64,000 nt of DNA from Streptomyces sp. ITFR-16 (GTDB lineage: Bacteria; Actinomycetota; Actinomycetes; Streptomycetales; Streptomycetaceae), in NCBI RefSeq assembly GCF_031844705.1, contig NZ_CP134609.1:496001-560000 (forward strand), in the 5' to 3' direction. Below, piece by piece: positions 16,406 through 23,866 of this stretch. The position numbers were made by a program, and so were the translations under genes. The notes beneath the pieces are model-generated. The model did not search any database. It saw nothing but the letters and a program-made list of their open reading frames with translations, and was not told the origin of the DNA. Numbering within the stretch: position 1 is the stretch's first letter; every line of letters begins with the position of its first letter.

Positions 16406-16975
16406 TCAGCGCACCAGGGGAAGGAGGATCGTGTCGACGATCTCTTCGAGGACGTGGTCGGGCGCGGGGGCGAAGGTCGTCAGGAATTCATGGCGCAGCA
16501 GATCGAAGGGAAGGGCCTTGATGCGGTCGGTGAGGTGTTCGGGGCTGATCTCACCGCGGCCGGCGGCCCGGTCGAAGAGCGCGTCGACGGCTTCCTTGCG
16601 CCCGGTGGCGGAGGGGTCGGCCAGGTCGCCGGGGTTGGTTCCGGTCTGCTGGTGGTAGTCGGCCAGGTACGCGCTGACCGCGGTGACGAGCGGGAGACGG
16701 GTGGCATTGATCTCCCGCATGAGGCTCAGGACGTCCTCCCGCAGGCTTCCGGTGTCCGGGACGTCGAGGACGTGCTTGCGCAGGGTGTGGGCGATGGCGG
16801 CGCGGACCAGTTCGTCACGGTCCGACCAGCGGCGGTACAGGACAGGCGGGCTGGTACCCGCCCGCTTGACGACGGCGTCCACGGTGAACCTGGCGTAGCC
16901 GTGGTCCGCGAGTTCGTCCCATGCCGCGTCGAGCAGCGCCGTCTCCAGTGCCGCTCCGCGCCGTCGCTCGGCCAT
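16406..16975 (-). CDS. TetR family regulator of adjacent exporter
   Basis: A 189-residue TetR protein. The helix-turn-helix is DELADHGYARFTVDAVVKRAGTSPPVLYRRW, a form common in regulators of MFS exporters. The C-terminal domain resembles TetR_C_11-type. It is divergent from a DHA2 exporter gene with strong palindromes between. It is likely a drug-responsive repressor of that exporter; the ligand is unknown. Confidence 0.9.
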   Translation of the reverse strand: MAERRRGAALETALLDAAWDELADHGYARFTVDAVVKRAGTSPPVLYRRWSDRDELVRAAIAHTLRKHVLDVPDTGSLREDVLSLMREINATRLPLVTAVSAYLADYHQQTGTNPGDLADPSATGRKEAVDALFDRAAGRGEISPEHLTDRIKALPFDLLRHEFLTTFAPAPDHVLEEIVDTILLPLVR

Positions 16976-16994
16976 GCGTACTCCCCTCGAAAGA

Positions 16995-17062
16995 TTAGAT
17001 AGATTTGCCTATCTAACTCTAGCGGCTTAGCCTGGGCCTCGTAAGATAGACATTCCTATCCT
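16995..17062. promoter_or_regulatory. TetR operators with GATAG-n6-CTATC core
   Basis: TTAGATAG (16995-17002) and CTATCTAA (17009-17016) form a perfect inverted repeat with a 6-base spacer. A second copy with the same 6-base spacing, GATAG (17045-17049) and CTATC (17056-17060), lies immediately before the exporter's ribosome site. They explain control in both directions. Confidence 0.82.
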
Positions 17063-17073
17063 AGGAGGCGTTG

Positions 17074-18546
17074 ATGAACGCCGACGGTGCCAAGCCGCCA
17101 TCCCCCGCCACGGCCCCCGACCGCGTCGACCCGGCCCTGCGCCGCCTGACGTACACCCTGACCATCGGCGCGCTGGCCGTCATCTTCGACACCACGATCA
17201 TGAGTGTCGCCATCGACAGCCTCTCCGGGCAGCTGCACGCCCCGATCTCCACCATCCAGTGGGTGAGCACCGCCTACCTGCTGGCCCTGGCCACCGTGAT
17301 GCCGGCGGTCGGATGGCTCCAAGCGGCTCTGGGCGGCAAGCGCCTGTGGATCGCGGCCCTGGGCCTGTTCCTCATCGGCTCACTGCTGTGCGCCTCGGCC
17401 TGGAACGTCGCCACCCTGATCGCCTTCCGGGTGGTCCAGGGCTTCGGCGGCGGCATCATGATGGTGCTGATGACCACCCTGGTCATGCAGGCCGCCAAGG
17501 GCCGCAACATCGGCAAGGTGATGTCCCTGATCACCGTGCCCACCGCACTGGGGCCTGTCATCGGCCCGGTCATCGGCGGCGTCATCCTGCACCTGGGCGA
17601 CTGGCGCTGGATCTTCCTGTTCAACGTGCCCTTCTGCGTTGTCGGCGCCTGGCTCGCCGCCCGCAACCTGCCCGAGGACCGGCCCGCTCCCCGCCCGCGC
17701 CTGGACGTCGTCGGCATGCTCCTGCTCTCGCCCGGAATCGCCGCCGCCCTCTACGGCCTGACCCGGCTCAGCGGATCCGACGGCTTCACCGGCCCCAAGG
17801 TGTGGCTGCCCCTGGCCGCCGGCCTCGCCCTGCTGCTCGGCTACCTGGCCTGGGCACTGCGTCGCGGTCCGGACGCCCTGATCGACATCAGGCTCTTCCG
17901 CCACCGCGCGCTGGCCTCCTCGTCGGTCCTGGTCTTCCTGTCCGGCGCCGCCCTCTACGGAACGATGCTGCTGCTCCCCCTGTACTGGCAGCAGGTCCGG
18001 GGCGAATCCGCCCTGGGCGCCGCCCTCCTGCTCATCCCGCAGGGCCTGGGCACCCTGATCTCCCGCTCGCTCGCCGGCCGGTACATGGACCGTTTCGGCG
18101 CCCGCCCGGTCGCCGTCATCGCCTTCGTCGTCACCTGCGCGGCCACCGTGCCGTTCGGCTTCGTCACCGCCTCCACCGGCAACGTCATGCTGATGGCCGT
18201 GCTGTTCGTCCGCGGCATCGGCCTGGGGGCCGCCATGATCGCCATCATGGGTGCCGCCTTCATCGGCCTCGAACCCCACGAAATCCCCCAGGGCTCCGGC
18301 ATCGGCCGCATGGCCCAGCAGATCGGCGGCTCCGCAGGCACCGCACTCCTGGCCGTGATCCTCCAGCGCACCTCCGCCGGGGCCCGCACCCCCACCGACC
18401 TCGCCGCGGGGTTCGGCAACGCCTTCTGGTGGGCCGCGGCCTTCACCACCGCGGCCATCCCGCTCTGCCTCCTGCTGCCGGGCAAGCCGGACCCGGAACC
18501 ACAGATCCGGGAAGTCGCCCCGGCCGATCAGCCCACGGACGCCTGA
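17074..18546 (+). CDS. DHA2-family multidrug exporter (EmrB/QacA type)
   Basis: A 490-residue major facilitator with 14 predicted helices. Motif C-like segments occur (GPVIGPVIGGVIL), and DTTIMSVAIDSL in helix 1 is the DHA2 signature. It probably expels drugs or toxic metabolites by proton antiport. ATG at 17074 is preferred over the preceding TTG; TAGGAGG lies six bases upstream. An imperfect GC-rich hairpin follows at about 18551-18569. It is controlled by the divergent TetR protein. Confidence 0.92.
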   Translation: MNADGAKPPSPATAPDRVDPALRRLTYTLTIGALAVIFDTTIMSVAIDSLSGQLHAPISTIQWVSTAYLLALATVMPAVGWLQAALGGKRLWIAALGLFLIGSLLCASAWNVATLIAFRVVQGFGGGIMMVLMTTLVMQAAKGRNIGKVMSLITVPTALGPVIGPVIGGVILHLGDWRWIFLFNVPFCVVGAWLAARNLPEDRPAPRPRLDVVGMLLLSPGIAAALYGLTRLSGSDGFTGPKVWLPLAAGLALLLGYLAWALRRGPDALIDIRLFRHRALASSSVLVFLSGAALYGTMLLLPLYWQQVRGESALGAALLLIPQGLGTLISRSLAGRYMDRFGARPVAVIAFVVTCAATVPFGFVTASTGNVMLMAVLFVRGIGLGAAMIAIMGAAFIGLEPHEIPQGSGIGRMAQQIGGSAGTALLAVILQRTSAGARTPTDLAAGFGNAFWWAAAFTTAAIPLCLLLPGKPDPEPQIREVAPADQPTDA

Positions 18547-18580
18547 ACCACCGGGGCCTCGGCCCCCGGGGATCCCCGCC

Positions 18581-19546
18581 TCAGCGCACCCGCCCACGCG
18601 GCTTCAGCGGGACGTCCGGCAGCGCCGGGGCCGGAAGGGGCGCTCCGTCGTAGCCGCGTACGGTGCCGAAGCGTTCGCCGTTCATCCAGTCCTCGCGGGC
18701 CTGGCGGATCTCCTCCTGGGTCCGGCCCACGAAGTTCCACCACATCACGATCTCCTCCTCGAACGGCTCGCCGCCCAGGAGCATCAGACCGGCGTCCGAC
18801 TCGGCGCGCAGCGGCAGTTCCGTGCGGCCGCAGCCGAGGTAGAGCATCGAGCCCGGGAGGACCGGCACGCCGTCCACCTCGGCCTCGCCGGACATCGAGA
18901 GCACGGCGTACTCGAAGTCGGGGTCCAGCGGGAGGCGGGCCCCGGCGCCGCGGGACAGGGTGAGGTCCGCGCCGACGATCGGGGTGTAGGCGGTGCCGGG
19001 TGAGGCGGCGCCGTCCAGTTCGCCGAGGATCACCGTGGCCGTGAGGCCGGGGGCGGTGACGGCGGGGAGGTCGCTGTGGTGCTGGAAGTGCGGCTCGACG
19101 GAGCGGTGCGCGTCGGGCAGGGCGACCCAGAGCTGGGCCCCGTGCAACAGCGCGGCGTGCCGCTTCGGGCTCTCCTCGGAGTGGCTGATCGCCCGGCCCG
19201 AGGTCATCAGGCCCAGTTCGCGCGGGCGGACCGTCTGGAGGCTGCCGAGGCTGTCGCGGTGCAGGACCTCGCCCTCGTGCAGCCAGCTGACCGTCTGCAG
19301 GCCCATGTGGGGGTGCGGCGGCACCTGCATCCCCGGCTCGTCGGCGATGTCGTCGGGGCCGTAGTGGTCGACGAAGGCCCAGGCGCCGACCATCCGGCGG
19401 CCCAGGTTGGGCAGCAGCCGGCGGACCTCGGTGGACTCGCCGAGCCGGACGCGGCGCGGGGTGAGGAGTTCTCGTACCGGTTCGGCGACGACGAAGCCCC
19501 GGCCTCCGCAGACGGAGGGCACGGCCTGGCGATCGAGATTGCTCAT
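18581..19546 (-). CDS. Pirin family protein
   Basis: A 321-residue bicupin protein. The N-terminal cupin carries the metal-site region FVDHYGPDDI...PPHPHMGLQTVSWLHEG and GLMTSGRAISHSE. The C-terminal domain includes YTPIVGADLTLSRG. Pirins bind iron; some act as quercetinases or redox sensors, and no partner gene is adjacent. The C-terminal extension with EEEIVMWWNFVGRTQEEI is usual for the actinobacterial subgroup. Confidence 0.9.
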   Translation of the reverse strand: MSNLDRQAVPSVCGGRGFVVAEPVRELLTPRRVRLGESTEVRRLLPNLGRRMVGAWAFVDHYGPDDIADEPGMQVPPHPHMGLQTVSWLHEGEVLHRDSLGSLQTVRPRELGLMTSGRAISHSEESPKRHAALLHGAQLWVALPDAHRSVEPHFQHHSDLPAVTAPGLTATVILGELDGAASPGTAYTPIVGADLTLSRGAGARLPLDPDFEYAVLSMSGEAEVDGVPVLPGSMLYLGCGRTELPLRAESDAGLMLLGGEPFEEEIVMWWNFVGRTQEEIRQAREDWMNGERFGTVRGYDGAPLPAPALPDVPLKPRGRVR

Positions 19547-19689
19547 GGCGCTCAACCTATTCCGGTGCGGGTGCGGGCGGGCGGTGCCCACGCCGAATAT
19601 TTAGTGGAATGTTAAACCATCTCTGGCTGTTGTGGCAGCTGACGGCTAACGGGAACGGCCCCGCGAGCACCCATGGCCGAGGAGGTCAC

Positions 19690-20097
19690 ATGAGCGACAG
19701 CTACTACGAGTTCGGCACCGCGGCCGAGCGCTGGGAGCGGGCGCGGTTCTTCTTCGAGGCGAAGGAGTACATGACCGCGGCCCGGATTCTGCGCGGGCTG
19801 GTCGAGGAAGTGCCGGAGCAGGTCGCGCCCCGGCTGCTGCTGGCCCGCGCCTACTACCACTCGGCGCAGCTCGGACGGGCCGAGACGCAGCTGCGGGCCG
19901 TGCTGGAGCGCGACCCCGTGGAGCAGTACGCGCGGCTGATGCTCGGCCGGACGCTGGAGCGGCAGGGGCGCGGCACCGAGGCCGGCACGCAGCTGCGGAT
20001 GGCGGCAGCCCTGTCCGGGGACTTCGGCCCGGAACCGGTCGCCGGCAGCGCCCAGGACGTGGGGGAGTTGCGCCTGCGTCGGGCGGCGGAGGCGTAA
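19690..20097 (+). CDS. Tetratricopeptide repeat protein
   Basis: A 135-residue all-helical protein built from about three TPR units in residues 12-110: ARFFFEAKEYMTAARILRG, ARAYYHSAQLGRAETQLRAV and LMLGRTLERQGRGTEAGTQL. It is likely a protein-binding scaffold in the cytoplasm. GGAGG lies at 19681-19685, correctly spaced for the ATG at 19690. No signal peptide is seen. Confidence 0.87.
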   Translation: MSDSYYEFGTAAERWERARFFFEAKEYMTAARILRGLVEEVPEQVAPRLLLARAYYHSAQLGRAETQLRAVLERDPVEQYARLMLGRTLERQGRGTEAGTQLRMAAALSGDFGPEPVAGSAQDVGELRLRRAAEA

Positions 20098-20112
20098 CTT
20101 GCCGGCGCCGCC

Positions 20113-20142
20113 GGGCCGCACCCGGGCATCCGGGTGCGGCCC
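20113..20142 (+). terminator. Terminator hairpin after TPR gene
   Basis: GGGCCGCACCCGG (20113-20125) pairs perfectly with CCGGGTGCGGCCC (20130-20142) across a 4-base loop, 15 bases past the stop codon. Confidence 0.8.
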
Positions 20143-20191
20143 GTTCACATCCAGGTACGGTCCCTTCATATCCAGGTGCGGCCCGTTCGCA
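20129..20191. repeat. Three tandem 21-base repeats derived from a terminator arm
   Basis: Three imperfect 21-base units lie end to end: 20129-20149, 20150-20170 and 20171-20191. Each begins TCC(G/A)GGT and contains CGG(C/T)CC(G/C)TTC. The first unit is the 3' arm of the hairpin at 20113-20142. They end just before the acetyltransferase start at 20214 and so form its leader. Confidence 0.8.
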
Positions 20192-20213
20192 CGCCGTGAT
20201 ACTCCACTGGTCC

Positions 20214-20756
20214 ATGGATGACCTGTACACGGATGACCTGCTCTCGGATCACGTGGAGACCCCGCGCCTGCTCCTGCGTCCGCTCGGTCCCGCCGACGCC
20301 GAGCGGGTGCGGGACAACACGCCGGCGGAGGGTGCGCGCTGGGCCCCCGGCTACCCCTCCCCCGGTGAGCGCGGGGCGGCCGGGCGGTTCCTCGACACCT
20401 GCGCGACCCGGGAGGACCCGACACCGTTCTGTTCGTACGAGATACGGCGCCGCGAGGACGGGCTCGTCATCGGCGGGATGGGGTTCCACGGGGCGCCGGA
20501 CGCGAACGGGTACGTGACGATCGGCTACGGCCTCGTGCCGTCGGCGCAGGGCATGGGGTACGCCTCCGAGGCGCTGCGTGCGCTGTTGCTGTTCGCCCGC
20601 GAACAGGGCGTCGCGGGTGTGCACGGGGACACCGGTCTCGACAACCTCGCGTCCCAGCACGTCATGACGGCGGCGGGCATGCGCTTCGTGAAGGAGGACG
20701 CGCTGCTGAGGCACTACCGGATCGACTGGGAGGGTGCGCAGGCCGGGGCGGAGTGA
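20214..20756 (+). CDS. GNAT family N-acetyltransferase
   Basis: A 180-residue RimJ/RimL-type acetyltransferase. It has ETPRLLLRPLGPADAERV at the start, GMGFHGAPDANGYVTIGYGLVPSAQGMGYASEAL as the acetyl-CoA region, and DNLASQHVMTAAGMRFV near the end. The substrate is unknown. The ATG at 20214 lacks a good ribosome site; a GTG at 20196 is an alternative start. Confidence 0.85.
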   Translation: MDDLYTDDLLSDHVETPRLLLRPLGPADAERVRDNTPAEGARWAPGYPSPGERGAAGRFLDTCATREDPTPFCSYEIRRREDGLVIGGMGFHGAPDANGYVTIGYGLVPSAQGMGYASEALRALLLFAREQGVAGVHGDTGLDNLASQHVMTAAGMRFVKEDALLRHYRIDWEGAQAGAE

Positions 20757-20766
20757 CACAACGGGC

Positions 20767-20795
20767 GGAGCCCGCCGGTGATTCCGGCGGGCTCC
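20767..20795. terminator. Bidirectional terminator hairpin
   Basis: GGAGCCCGCCGG (20767-20778) pairs perfectly with CCGGCGGGCTCC (20784-20795) across 5 bases, between the convergent acetyltransferase and cbtA genes. Confidence 0.8.
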
Positions 20796-20829
20796 GACAG
20801 TGGGGGCGACGCTCCGCGTCGCGCGGGCG

Positions 20830-21603
20830 TCAGCCGACGGCGGCCGCCGTCCGGCTCGCCTTGCCGCTGCCCGCCGTGACCGCGTCGGCCTTCGGCACCA
20901 GCAGGCGTTCGGTGAGGTAGCCGAAGACGAGGCCGAAGGTGGTCCAGAGGGTGAACTGGACCGCGAGCGTGGCCAGCCGGAACTGCCACAGCAGGGTGGC
21001 CGGGAAGTCCTTGCCGACCTCGTTGAACGACGGCAGGAAGGCGTAGGCCAGGCCGATTACCAGCACATAGCCGGCCGCCGCGGCGATCGTCGCGTTCCAG
21101 GCGCCCAGGCGGGGGGCGAGCCGCTTGCCGAGGATGACGGCGGCGACGGCCAGCAGCACGCTGAGGGCGACCATCAGGAAGAACAGCGTGGTGCGTTTGC
21201 CGATGGTGTCGGGGTTGCCGACGGCCGGCGGGTTGGCCGGGTACTTCAGGAACGGCACGACATACACGGTGAGCAACGCCGCGCCCGCGATCAGCGCCGC
21301 CGTGGCCCGAGGGCCGAACCGGCCCATCCGGCCCAGGGCGTAGCAGAAGACGAGGGCCGCGATACCGCCGACGGCCACACCGAAGACGAGCACACCGGTG
21401 GCGAGGCCGGCGGTGGACTGCATCGTGCGGCTGACGAGTTCCTCGCCGCCGCCGTGGTCGTGGCTGTGCGCCTCTTCGAGGGCGATGGCCGCGTCCACGC
21501 GGGACTCACCGAGGAAGTAGGCGACGACGAGTGCGAGCGCACCCGCGACGAGCCCGGCCAGCATGCCGCGGACCAGCAGAGCTCTGACAGATATGGAGTT
21601 CAT
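20830..21603 (-). CDS. cbtA: Cobalt transporter subunit CbtA
   Basis: A 257-residue membrane protein with five to six predicted helices, matching CbtA. Between helix 1 and helix 2 is a His/Glu-rich stretch (EEAHSHDHGGGEE) suited to metal capture. It works with CbtB in uptake of cobalt for cobalamin synthesis. It is the second gene of a two-gene operon, 28 bases after cbtB, and its expression should follow the cobalamin riboswitch upstream of cbtB. Confidence 0.92.
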   Translation of the reverse strand: MNSISVRALLVRGMLAGLVAGALALVVAYFLGESRVDAAIALEEAHSHDHGGGEELVSRTMQSTAGLATGVLVFGVAVGGIAALVFCYALGRMGRFGPRATAALIAGAALLTVYVVPFLKYPANPPAVGNPDTIGKRTTLFFLMVALSVLLAVAAVILGKRLAPRLGAWNATIAAAAGYVLVIGLAYAFLPSFNEVGKDFPATLLWQFRLATLAVQFTLWTTFGLVFGYLTERLLVPKADAVTAGSGKASRTAAAVG

Positions 21604-21631
21604 GAGGGATTCCCCTGGATCAGGCGGTAGG

Positions 21632-21847
21632 TCAGTGGCAGGGGAAACCGAGGAGGTGGCGGCCGTCGTGGACCCACTCGTGCACGCCTTCGCCCGAGAT
21701 GAGCGCGGTGGCGCCCTGCTCGGCGCCGACGAAGTACAGCAGGATCAGCATGACGATGCCGAAGAAGACCGCCCAGGGGGCAATGGCCTTCAGCGAGATG
21801 GGGGTGATGGCGGGTGCGCCGGTGGCGGGGGCAGCAGACTGTGCCAT
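21632..21847 (-). CDS. cbtB: Cobalt transporter subunit CbtB
   Basis: A 71-residue single-helix membrane protein. The helix is AVFFGIVMLILLYFVG, followed by the conserved His motif GVHEWVHDGRHLLGFPCH at the C-terminus, where cobalt is thought to bind. The start at 21847 has GGAGG upstream. The reading frame continues upstream into the riboswitch, which is not coding. Confidence 0.92.
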   Translation of the reverse strand: MAQSAAPATGAPAITPISLKAIAPWAVFFGIVMLILLYFVGAEQGATALISGEGVHEWVHDGRHLLGFPCH

Positions 21848-21892
21848 GGCAGTACCTCCTGTGGGAACACGCGTCCCGATCGTGGTGCCTGA

Positions 21893-21987
21893 GACGAAGG
21901 TGCTGGGTCTGACTTCCCCGCAGGGATACGGGTTCACAGTGGCGCGACCGTGCCGGATTCTCACCGGGCTTCCGTCACACCGTCGTC
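21893..21987 (-). promoter_or_regulatory. Cobalamin (B12) riboswitch
   Basis: Read on the minus strand, this has the conserved cobalamin core: GGAAGCCCGGTGAGAATCC, then CGGCACGGTCGCGCCACTGTG, then GGGGAAGTCAGACCC. The P1 stem closes it: GACGACGGTG (21987-21978) pairs with CACCTTCGTC (about 21902-21893) with one mismatch. It lies about 45 bases before the cbtB start. High cobalamin should lower cobalt uptake. Confidence 0.93.
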
Positions 21988-22110
21988 ATGTCGTCGCGAC
22001 CATACCGCCTGGAAGCGGGGCCCGCCATGGTGCCATCGGAGGGGCCGGGGAGCACGGATGCCATGGTGTGCTTGGCCAAGTGGCCACAGTTCAGGGAGTT
22101 GAGAGCGGTC

Positions 22111-22695
22111 ATGACGGTACGGGTGATGTTGATCTCACCGGCGATGAACGCCGCGCTGCGCGAGGCGCGGTTCGCGGGTGACGCGCCCCTCGACGCATCG
22201 GGGCTCCGGCAGACCCGGTCCGCCGCCGAGCGGGTGCCCGCCGCGGACCGGTTCCGGCACGGCCCGTCGGTGCGGTGCACCCTGACGGCCGACGCGCTCG
22301 GGCTCCGGTCCACGGCCGAGCACGCCCTGCGTGACTGGGAGTTGGGCCGGTGGGCCGGTGCGCGGCTGGACGAGATCGGGGCGAGCGAGCCGGAGGCGGT
22401 CGCGGCCTGGCTGGCGGATCCCGCCGGCGCCCCGCACGGGGGCGAGTCGCTGCTCGGTCTGTGCGCGCGGGCGGGCGCCTGGCTCGACTCGCTGGGGGAC
22501 GACGACGGCGGGCGGGTGCTGGCCGTGGCCGAACCGGCTCTGGTGCGGGCGGCGGTCGTGCACGCGCTGACCCTCCCGCCGCAGGCGTTCTGGCGGCTCG
22601 ATGTCGCACCGCTGGCCCTGACGGAGCTCAGCGGCAGGTCGGGACGGTGGAACCTGCGCTGCGGCCGGCCGCTCGCCCCTGAGCCGGCCCGCTGA
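22111..22695 (+). CDS. Histidine phosphatase-like protein lacking catalytic histidines
   Basis: A 194-residue protein with the layout of the histidine phosphatase superfamily: PLDASGLRQTRSAAE, then DWELGRWAGARLDEI, GGESLLGLCARAGAWL and ALVRAAVVHALTLPPQAFWRLDV. The catalytic RHG motif near the N-terminus is replaced (MLISPAMNAAL), and the second His (normally in a THGG-like motif) is VAEPALV. It is therefore probably non-catalytic or altered in chemistry. It is divergent from cbtBA, which suggests a cobalamin-related role. ATG at 22111 is used; the longer frame enters the riboswitch region. Confidence 0.75.
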   Translation: MTVRVMLISPAMNAALREARFAGDAPLDASGLRQTRSAAERVPAADRFRHGPSVRCTLTADALGLRSTAEHALRDWELGRWAGARLDEIGASEPEAVAAWLADPAGAPHGGESLLGLCARAGAWLDSLGDDDGGRVLAVAEPALVRAAVVHALTLPPQAFWRLDVAPLALTELSGRSGRWNLRCGRPLAPEPAR

Positions 22696-22755
22696 GTCAC
22701 GTACGCGCGACCACCGCGCGGAGCATGTGCAAGAACTGTGGTCCGTACCGGAGTC

Positions 22756-22794
22756 TTGACACCCAGATGGTTCACTTCTTAAATCACGTAGTGA
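22756..22794 (+). promoter_or_regulatory. Promoter of GH16 gene with palindrome
   Basis: TTGACA (22756-22761) and TTAAAT (22779-22784) are 17 bases apart. The perfect palindrome TCACGTAGTGA (22784-22794) lies just after the -10, where a repressor could act. The leader before the ATG at 22894 is about 100 bases. Confidence 0.6.
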
Positions 22795-22893
22795 GCTAAG
22801 GCCCCATCATCCCCCCCACGCGATGGCCGTGCCCCCACTTGTCATATGCATGGCGAATCGCATGTCCTCCATCCCGCACGGGAAGGAAATCTC

Positions 22894-23793
22894 ATGAGTT
22901 CCCCCCACCTGACCAGGCGTCTCCTGGTCCCAGCGCTCTCCGTACTCGCCCTGGTCGCCACCACCTCCGGACTCGCGTCCGGCGCCCCCCAGCCGTTCGA
23001 CGCGGCGGCCCCGGCAGCGCAGGGCTCCGTCGCGGCTGCCGCGACGTTCACCGATGACTTCGACGGACCAGCCGGTTCCGCCGTGGACGGCGGCAAGTGG
23101 CAGATCGAGACCGGCGACAACGTCAACAACCACGAGGGGCAGTACTACACGGCGGGCAACAGCAACGCCGCGCTCGACGGCCAGGGCCATCTGGTCATCA
23201 CCGCCCGCAAGGAGAACCCGAACAACTACCAGTGCTGGTACGGGACCTGCGAGTACACCTCGGCCCGGCTCAACACCTCGGGCAAGTTCACCTCCACCTA
23301 CGGGCACGTCGAGGCGCGGATGAAGATCCCGCGCGGTCAGGGGATGTGGCCCGCATTCTGGATGCTCGGCGACGACATCGGGCAGGTCGGCTGGCCCAAC
23401 TCCGGTGAGATCGACGTCATGGAGAACGTCGGCTTCGAGCCGTCCACGGTCCACGGCACCCTGCACGGCCCCGGTTACTCGGGCGCCGCCGGCATCGGCG
23501 CGGGCTACACCCTCCCGGACGGCCAGGCCTTCGCCGACGACTTCCACACCTTCGCCGTCGACTGGGCCCCCGACTCCGTGACCTGGTCGGTGGACGGCAA
23601 CGTCTACCAGCACCGCACGCCCGCCGACACCGGCGGCAACCCGTGGGTCTTCAACAAGCCCTTCTTCCTCATCCTCAACCTCGCGGTCGGCGGGGACTGG
23701 CCCGGCAACCCGGACGGGAACACGACCTTCCCCCAGGAACTCGTCGTCGACCACGTCCACGTCACCACCAGCGACGTCGCACCGCCCGCCTGA
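22894..23793 (+). CDS. Secreted glycoside hydrolase family 16 (endo-beta-1,3-glucanase type)
   Basis: A 299-residue secreted enzyme. The signal peptide covers about residues 1-30 (RRLLVPALSVLALVATTSGLASG). One GH16 domain follows, with the catalytic motif GEIDVMENVG: E172 nucleophile, D174 and E177 acid/base. The extra residue after ExDxx is typical of laminarinases that cut beta-1,3-glucan. There is no carbohydrate-binding module. GGAAGG precedes the ATG. It is a single-gene transcript ended by the hairpin at 23807. Confidence 0.93.
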   Translation: MSSPHLTRRLLVPALSVLALVATTSGLASGAPQPFDAAAPAAQGSVAAAATFTDDFDGPAGSAVDGGKWQIETGDNVNNHEGQYYTAGNSNAALDGQGHLVITARKENPNNYQCWYGTCEYTSARLNTSGKFTSTYGHVEARMKIPRGQGMWPAFWMLGDDIGQVGWPNSGEIDVMENVGFEPSTVHGTLHGPGYSGAAGIGAGYTLPDGQAFADDFHTFAVDWAPDSVTWSVDGNVYQHRTPADTGGNPWVFNKPFFLILNLAVGGDWPGNPDGNTTFPQELVVDHVHVTTSDVAPPA

Positions 23794-23806
23794 CCCCGGC
23801 CGAACC

Positions 23807-23858
23807 GGCGGCTCCCGGACCGACCGCACCTGACGGACAGGCCGGTCCGGGAGCCGCC
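23807..23858. terminator. Long bidirectional terminator hairpin
   Basis: GGCGGCTCCCGGACCG (23807-23822) pairs perfectly over 16 bases with CGGTCCGGGAGCCGCC (23843-23858), loop 20 bases, between convergent genes. Confidence 0.8.
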
Positions 23859-23866
23859 GTGCGTGC

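Noticed and set aside
21848..21964. N-terminal extension of CbtB
   Set aside because: The extra codons correspond to the conserved core of the cobalamin riboswitch, not protein.
22735..22752. GTGGTCCGTACCGG as a third DasR box before the GH16 gene
   Set aside because: The half-sites match poorly (no terminal A, G in the core) and it lies upstream of the -35 rather than between promoter elements.
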